The position numbers and the translations under genes were made by a program. From a virus, in the IMG/VR virus record IMGVR_UViG_3300002447_000010, positions 1,963 to 37,052 of that record: a stretch of DNA of 35,090 nt; one strand, written 5' to 3'. The notes under the pieces are model-generated. The model did not search any database and was not told the DNA's origin. It saw only the letters and a list, made by a program, of their open reading frames with translations. Below are positions 30,616 through 35,090 of the stretch, in pieces. The stretch's first letter is position 1. Every line of letters begins with the position of its first letter.

Positions 30616-32904
30616 ATGGCGTGTTTTTGTCCAGATGAGTCTTGTACTCAAATAGTTATAGGGGAAGTTACATATTGTGATTGTTTAGTATCACAAAGTG
30701 GAGTATGTCCTGATGGTTCAGAACTTGTTGACATTGGTGGTGGTGTAATGGTTTGTAGAACCATAGTCACTGTTGAACCACTACCTTGTGGTATAATAAC
30801 ATGTGATGTTGCTAATGGATATGTTTATAATCCTGTTACAGAAAAATGTGAAAAAAGAGTATTGACTGATCCTTGTCCTCCAGGTTATGAATTTGTACCT
30901 ACAGATGATGGTGTGGGTAAATGTCAAGCAGTTGGTGGAGGTACAGGTGAGTTGGTATGTCCTGTTGGATACACATATTTTAATGGTCAATGTACAAAAA
31001 TAACAAGTACACCTGCAGCAGCAACTGTTATAACCAGTGGTTGTAAGGCTGACATAGTAGTTGCTTTTGGAATAACTGAATCTGTAACACCTGCACATCA
31101 GGCAACTTTTATGCACAGGTTTATTGATAATATTGCCTCTGGAATAAACACTTCAGATTGTAATTATAGAGTAGGTGTAGTAAGTTGTGATCAACAACCA
31201 ACCTTTTATTCTGCATCTTTGTATTCAGGAAATGGTAATAGTTATACAAATTCTGCAGGAACTGTTACTGCAACATCTGCATCCGCGTGGCTTAAACAAT
31301 ATTTTCCTACACCTAACACTCCTGTTTCAACACGCCCAAACAGTATAGCTCAAGGTTTGACTGTAGCGACAAGAATGTTATATCAATCACAAACAAACAC
31401 TGGTAATTCTGGACTAGGATTAGTATCTGCTAGACTAGGTGTTAGAAAGATTATAGTTTTAATTACTGATAGAGGACCTACATCAGTAGGTGCATATACT
31501 GTTACACCTTTTGGATTATGTAATGGAGGTAATACTACACAATATAGTGCTAACTATCCACAGTATGCACCTTTGAATTTTACAGCTTCAAAGGAAATGA
31601 GTAGAACTATTAATCAAGCTAAATGTTTACTTGCTAATAATCCTGCTTTAGAAATATTTGTAGTAAACATTGGTACTGCTGGAGATCCTGCTTTCTTTGG
31701 TGGTAAAGAAGGTCAGTTTTATTTTGATGTAAAAAGTGTTGGTTCTGTTTATAATGCTAACCCTGGTAATGCTGTTGCATTAGCTGATACTTTAACAGCT
31801 GACTTTTTAGCACTAGCTGCTAAAACAAATGCACCAGCAGTGTGTGGTAATATAACTACAACCTACAGTTGTCCTATTGGTCAAACATTGGTAGGTGATC
31901 AATGTCAAATATTAGATGTAAAAAATGCAGACATTTGTAATGCGCCTTGTACTATTGTACTTGATGGTGACAACGCACGCTGTGCATGTCCTCCAGGAGA
32001 AATACCTACAACATGTGGTGACTGTGCTGTTGTTAATCAAAAGTGTAGTTGTGTTGATACACAAAATCCTGTATTTGTACCAGTAACAACACCAATTAGT
32101 TTAGATGATCCTAAATATTTTGATAAGATTGAGTGGACTATTAGTTATGATCCTAAAGAAAAGATGTGGATAAGTTTCCATGATTGGCATCCATCATTAT
32201 TAATTCCTGCACATTCACATTTCTTTACAATAAAAGGAACAAGTTTTTGGAAACATAATGAAAGATTTGATAGCTTTACAAGTTATTATAACTCTAATTC
32301 TCAATATGATCCTACAAAAGATTATGGTTGGGAAGTAGAATATAATGTTGTAACACCAAATCAAATCACTACTTTTAGAAGTGTTGAATATTACATGGAG
32401 GCTTATAAGTATTTCAATGATGGTAAAGATGCATTCCATGTACTAGATGAAAACTTTGACAGAGCTATAATTTATAATTCTGAACAAGTATCACCATTGT
32501 TATATCTTAAGATTAAAGATAAGAATAGACCTTTAGAGTCATTATCTTATCCTATCATTAGTGCTACATATACACAGATACTTGCATCTAAAGAAGAAAA
32601 CAAATACAGGTTTAATAACTTCTATGATGTTACAAGAGATAGACATGAGTTCTTATCATCAACAATAGCAGTTCCAGGTTTTATGACACCAAGTACTGTA
32701 CCTGTAACATCTATGTTTATTACAGCACCTGATGGTTATCATAAAACAATTAATCCTGCATATGTAGATGTTCTTAAACCAGCTTTAGAGCATAAGAAAT
32801 TTAGACACTTTGGTAATAAGATTGTTCTTAGAAAAACAAAGAGTGGAGATAAAAAGATGCTTCTTAAAATAGTAAATAGTAAAATGCTTAATAGTCCAAG
32901 ATAA
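30616..32904 (+). CDS. Cys-rich, vWA-like tail protein with muzzle C-terminal domain
   Basis: 762 residues. Residues ~1-130 have Cys-rich CP-x-GY repeats like those ending the preceding protein. Residues ~143-405 resemble a von Willebrand A domain: ADIVVAFGITES where DxSxS is expected, YRVGVVSCD, RPNSIAQGL, VRKIIVLITDRG (D285) and EIFVVNIG. The MIDAS metal site is degenerate (first Asp is G152). Residues ~410-490 are Cys-rich again. Residues ~500-762 (DKIEWTISYDPKEKMWISFH, then HPSLL and HFF, WKHN, FHVLD, NSEQVSPLL) resemble the C-terminal domain of crAss-like muzzle proteins, to my recollection. It starts 15 bases after the muzzle stop. Confidence 0.8.
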   Translation: MACFCPDESCTQIVIGEVTYCDCLVSQSGVCPDGSELVDIGGGVMVCRTIVTVEPLPCGIITCDVANGYVYNPVTEKCEKRVLTDPCPPGYEFVPTDDGVGKCQAVGGGTGELVCPVGYTYFNGQCTKITSTPAAATVITSGCKADIVVAFGITESVTPAHQATFMHRFIDNIASGINTSDCNYRVGVVSCDQQPTFYSASLYSGNGNSYTNSAGTVTATSASAWLKQYFPTPNTPVSTRPNSIAQGLTVATRMLYQSQTNTGNSGLGLVSARLGVRKIIVLITDRGPTSVGAYTVTPFGLCNGGNTTQYSANYPQYAPLNFTASKEMSRTINQAKCLLANNPALEIFVVNIGTAGDPAFFGGKEGQFYFDVKSVGSVYNANPGNAVALADTLTADFLALAAKTNAPAVCGNITTTYSCPIGQTLVGDQCQILDVKNADICNAPCTIVLDGDNARCACPPGEIPTTCGDCAVVNQKCSCVDTQNPVFVPVTTPISLDDPKYFDKIEWTISYDPKEKMWISFHDWHPSLLIPAHSHFFTIKGTSFWKHNERFDSFTSYYNSNSQYDPTKDYGWEVEYNVVTPNQITTFRSVEYYMEAYKYFNDGKDAFHVLDENFDRAIIYNSEQVSPLLYLKIKDKNRPLESLSYPIISATYTQILASKEENKYRFNNFYDVTRDRHEFLSSTIAVPGFMTPSTVPVTSMFITAPDGYHKTINPAYVDVLKPALEHKKFRHFGNKIVLRKTKSGDKKMLLKIVNSKMLNSPR

Positions 32905-35090
32905 TGAATAAAGATTTAGAAATTTTAAAAAGGTTCCTTGATCGTCAAAAGAATGACATTTCAAAACAAGGATACAAGGATGACTCTCCATATAGAAACA
33001 ATCCTTCTAATACTATCTATGGTACACCACAAGGTACACCTATAACAATGAAAGGGGTTAGCACTCCTCTTATTGGTATGGATGAGTTTGGTAATAAACA
33101 ACACATGATGCCTGGGCAAGAGTATCAGTTTCCTGGTTCACAAGTTACTGAGATGCCCATTGCGCAAGTAGGAAAAAATATAACAGAATCAACATCTGTA
33201 TATAAAAAACCTTTTAATGACAAAGAGTTAAAAAATATTTTAAAAGATAATAAAGAACTAGTAAGAACTGGAGATATAAAAAATCCAAGAGCAGAAGCAA
33301 ATAAATTTGAAAAATATTTACCTACAAAAGAAACTGCTAATTTTTTTAAAAAATTAAAAAAAGACGTAGGTCCTGAGTTATTTAAAGAAGCTTTAAAAAT
33401 ACAACATGAAAGAGGAAATCCTGCAGTTAATGTAGGAACAAATAAAGGTTTACCATTTCACAATAAAAGAAATTATAATCCTTTTACTAATGAAGTAAAT
33501 ATTCCAAAACCATTAGATGATACTAGTGATTTAAAAAATTATTTAAAAGAAGTTGCACATGCTGGACAACCTTTGTCAGAAGTTATTCCTAGATTTTTAA
33601 AAAATGATATTCCAGGATATATTAAAGCATATACAACTGAAGGAGATAGTGGAGACAATATAGAACAATATGTTTATGACAATCCTAATACAGTAGAAAA
33701 CTATACACATCATATAATTCAACCAAAATTAGAAGAACGAGTGTATTCATCTTTTAAAATACCAATGTCAGAGGCAGAAGAAGCAGAAGATGTAGAATTA
33801 TATAGACAATATTTTAATAAACCAATGTATCAAATGGGTGGTACAGGTATGATGTATGCTGATAGAAATTATCAAATGGGAGGCAATCTACCTTTTGCTC
33901 AAGTAGGTAAAGAAACAGGTAAACCATTTAAAATTCCTAATGAAAGATATGAAGGTCTTGCTGTAAGAGATAACTTGGAGGATAGAAATGTATTAGGTTT
34001 TAATAAGGCTGAGGTATCAAGAACAGTTGAAAAATTACAACAAGATCTTAAAAATGACAAACTTAAATTACAAAGATCTGCTAAAAATCCTAAAGTAGTA
34101 ATTTTTGCAGAAAGTCCTAGTGACCAACGTCTTGGAGAACTTTATAATAAATCTTTAAACATTCCTCATTTAAAAAAAATTCAAGATGAATTTTTTAAAA
34201 CTAAACAACAAATTGATTCTATAAAAACTAATGATAAAAATTTTAAATCTTTAACTAAAGAAGCAAAGGTTCTTCAAAATAAATTTGAAAGTTATACAAC
34301 TAACCTTGCAGGACCAGATGCTAAAAGCCAAAGACTTTTTGATGAGTTTAATGATGCACAAAGAAAAGCAAATGACTATGAAAATGTAACTTTATATAAA
34401 AAAATACTACCATATAGTAAAAAACTTGATGACATTACAGAAAAGTTCTATGATGAAAAAGTTAATCCTGTAACTATGGATAGTACATTTATAAAAGAAG
34501 GAGAAAATGTAAAAAAGTTTTATAACAGAACACAACCAGGTGTTAAAGTAGATGTTGTTCCTTTATATAAAAATAAAAAATTATTGCAAGATAAACTTAA
34601 AGGTATGACGCAATTTGATAAAGTTGCTTTTTTTGCGCATTCTGGTCAAAGTTTATCAGGAATACCTAATGATACTATTGCTAAATATTTAGATAAAAGT
34701 AAAGTTAAAGATTGTTATTTTGGTTCTTGCTATTATGAAGAGTATCTTAATAACTCTTCTTTAAAAGATTTAAAAAATAAAACTCTTAATTATAGACCTG
34801 GTCAATCAAAAACTAATCCTAATTTTTGGTATGGTTTTAATCCTGATGCAAAAACTTTTGATGAAGGGATGTGGTCAAGAACTGGAACTGATCATTATAA
34901 TGCTAAAGTAACACCTATTAAACAAGGTGTAACACATATAGTAAAAAAATCACAAGAAGGTGGTGATGTAGATTTAGATGCTATGCGTGGTATGATGAAA
35001 TCTAAAATAGGAATGGGTAATGCTTTTGGTCACCCTGCTATTAAAAGAATGTCACAGTTTATGCCTAAGACAGGTATGACTCCTGAAGGT
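32904..35090 (+). CDS. Large virion-type ORF with two peptidase-like segments (3' cut)
   Basis: Open from ATG 32904 (TAATG overlap with the previous stop) to the window edge, 729 codons without a stop. The N-terminal 100 residues are Gly/Pro-rich with MPIAQVG. Residues ~150-290 hold EVAHAGQ (E216-H219-Q222) and later TVENYTHHIIQP (E265, H269), an arrangement reminiscent of zincin metallopeptidases. Residues ~308-334 have the repeated YQMGG...PFAQVG motif common in large Bacteroidota phage proteins. A coiled-coil-like stretch and an alpha/beta region follow, with strands VVIFAES (~398), VKVDVV (547), VAFFAHSG (H579) and KDCYFGSCYYEEY (C609). Together these look like a His/Cys clan CD peptidase. 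It may be a virion-packaged polyprotein. Confidence 0.7.
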   Translation, partial: MNKDLEILKRFLDRQKNDISKQGYKDDSPYRNNPSNTIYGTPQGTPITMKGVSTPLIGMDEFGNKQHMMPGQEYQFPGSQVTEMPIAQVGKNITESTSVYKKPFNDKELKNILKDNKELVRTGDIKNPRAEANKFEKYLPTKETANFFKKLKKDVGPELFKEALKIQHERGNPAVNVGTNKGLPFHNKRNYNPFTNEVNIPKPLDDTSDLKNYLKEVAHAGQPLSEVIPRFLKNDIPGYIKAYTTEGDSGDNIEQYVYDNPNTVENYTHHIIQPKLEERVYSSFKIPMSEAEEAEDVELYRQYFNKPMYQMGGTGMMYADRNYQMGGNLPFAQVGKETGKPFKIPNERYEGLAVRDNLEDRNVLGFNKAEVSRTVEKLQQDLKNDKLKLQRSAKNPKVVIFAESPSDQRLGELYNKSLNIPHLKKIQDEFFKTKQQIDSIKTNDKNFKSLTKEAKVLQNKFESYTTNLAGPDAKSQRLFDEFNDAQRKANDYENVTLYKKILPYSKKLDDITEKFYDEKVNPVTMDSTFIKEGENVKKFYNRTQPGVKVDVVPLYKNKKLLQDKLKGMTQFDKVAFFAHSGQSLSGIPNDTIAKYLDKSKVKDCYFGSCYYEEYLNNSSLKDLKNKTLNYRPGQSKTNPNFWYGFNPDAKTFDEGMWSRTGTDHYNAKVTPIKQGVTHIVKKSQEGGDVDLDAMRGMMKSKIGMGNAFGHPAIKRMSQFMPKTGMTPEG

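Overview
The window is a piece of a strongly A+T-rich tailed-phage genome, most like a crAss-like podovirus (Crassvirales) infecting a Bacteroidota host. The basis is the gene set and order: IHF-like protein, PD-(D/E)XK nuclease, large terminase, portal, scaffold-like protein and major capsid protein, then virion genes, tail ring proteins, a P22 gp10-like muzzle (tail stabilisation) protein and a very large open-ended ORF. Supporting signs are promoters of the Bacteroidota type (TAnnTTTG at -7), no Shine-Dalgarno signals that I could see, and many TAATG stop/start junctions. No integrase, lysis gene or replication gene lies in the window.

Layout. Bases 1-241 (minus strand) encode most of a small thioredoxin. 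It diverges from everything else across a short region with back-to-back promoters. Bases 346-2220 form a host-takeover cassette: an acidic protein, a small protein resembling the Acb2/Tad1 nucleotide-sponge hairpin, a GroES-like co-chaperonin, a tRNA with anticodon CAT, a small conserved protein and a complete tmRNA gene (ssrA). Bases 2221-5055 carry a possible winged-helix protein, an HU/IHF-like protein, a Cys-rich zinc-binding-like protein, a PD-(D/E)XK nuclease and small genes leading into the terminase. Bases 5055-13055 are the packaging and capsid block (TerL, portal, scaffold-like protein, MCP), ended by a hairpin terminator.

Bases 13119-17611 hold three tiny basic proteins missed by ordinary length cut-offs, two unknown or structural proteins including a ring-like one, a Dps/ferritin-like protein with the ferroxidase spacing intact, and a large virion protein with an A/T/S/G-rich insert. 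The block ends at a strong terminator. Bases 17725-22576 are a receptor-binding and tail-fibre operon. Three of its proteins share a ~30-residue CV-x-[YW]-x-G module, one has a fibronectin type III domain, and one fibre carries a tandem ~169-residue duplication. It also ends at a terminator. Bases 22704-23996 encode a separately promoted metallophosphoesterase. Bases 24058-32904 encode the tail assembly: a conserved unknown, a ring protein, another structural protein and the 1376-residue muzzle protein. The muzzle is followed by a 762-residue protein with Cys-rich repeats, a von Willebrand A-like domain with a degenerate metal site, and what looks like the canonical muzzle C-terminal domain. 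The last ORF (32904 to beyond the window) is a large protein with MGG motifs, a zincin-like EVAHAGQ segment and a His/Cys pair resembling a clan CD (caspase/gingipain-like) peptidase.

Working together, TerL and portal package DNA into the MCP shell, and the ring proteins and muzzle form the short tail. The fibre operon supplies adhesion. The tmRNA, tRNA, GroES-like protein and thioredoxin would support translation and folding during infection. The strongest candidates for new biology are the phage tmRNA with its long acidic tag, the Dps-like virion-block protein, the two-peptidase large ORF, and the vWA domain carried in the tail muzzle.
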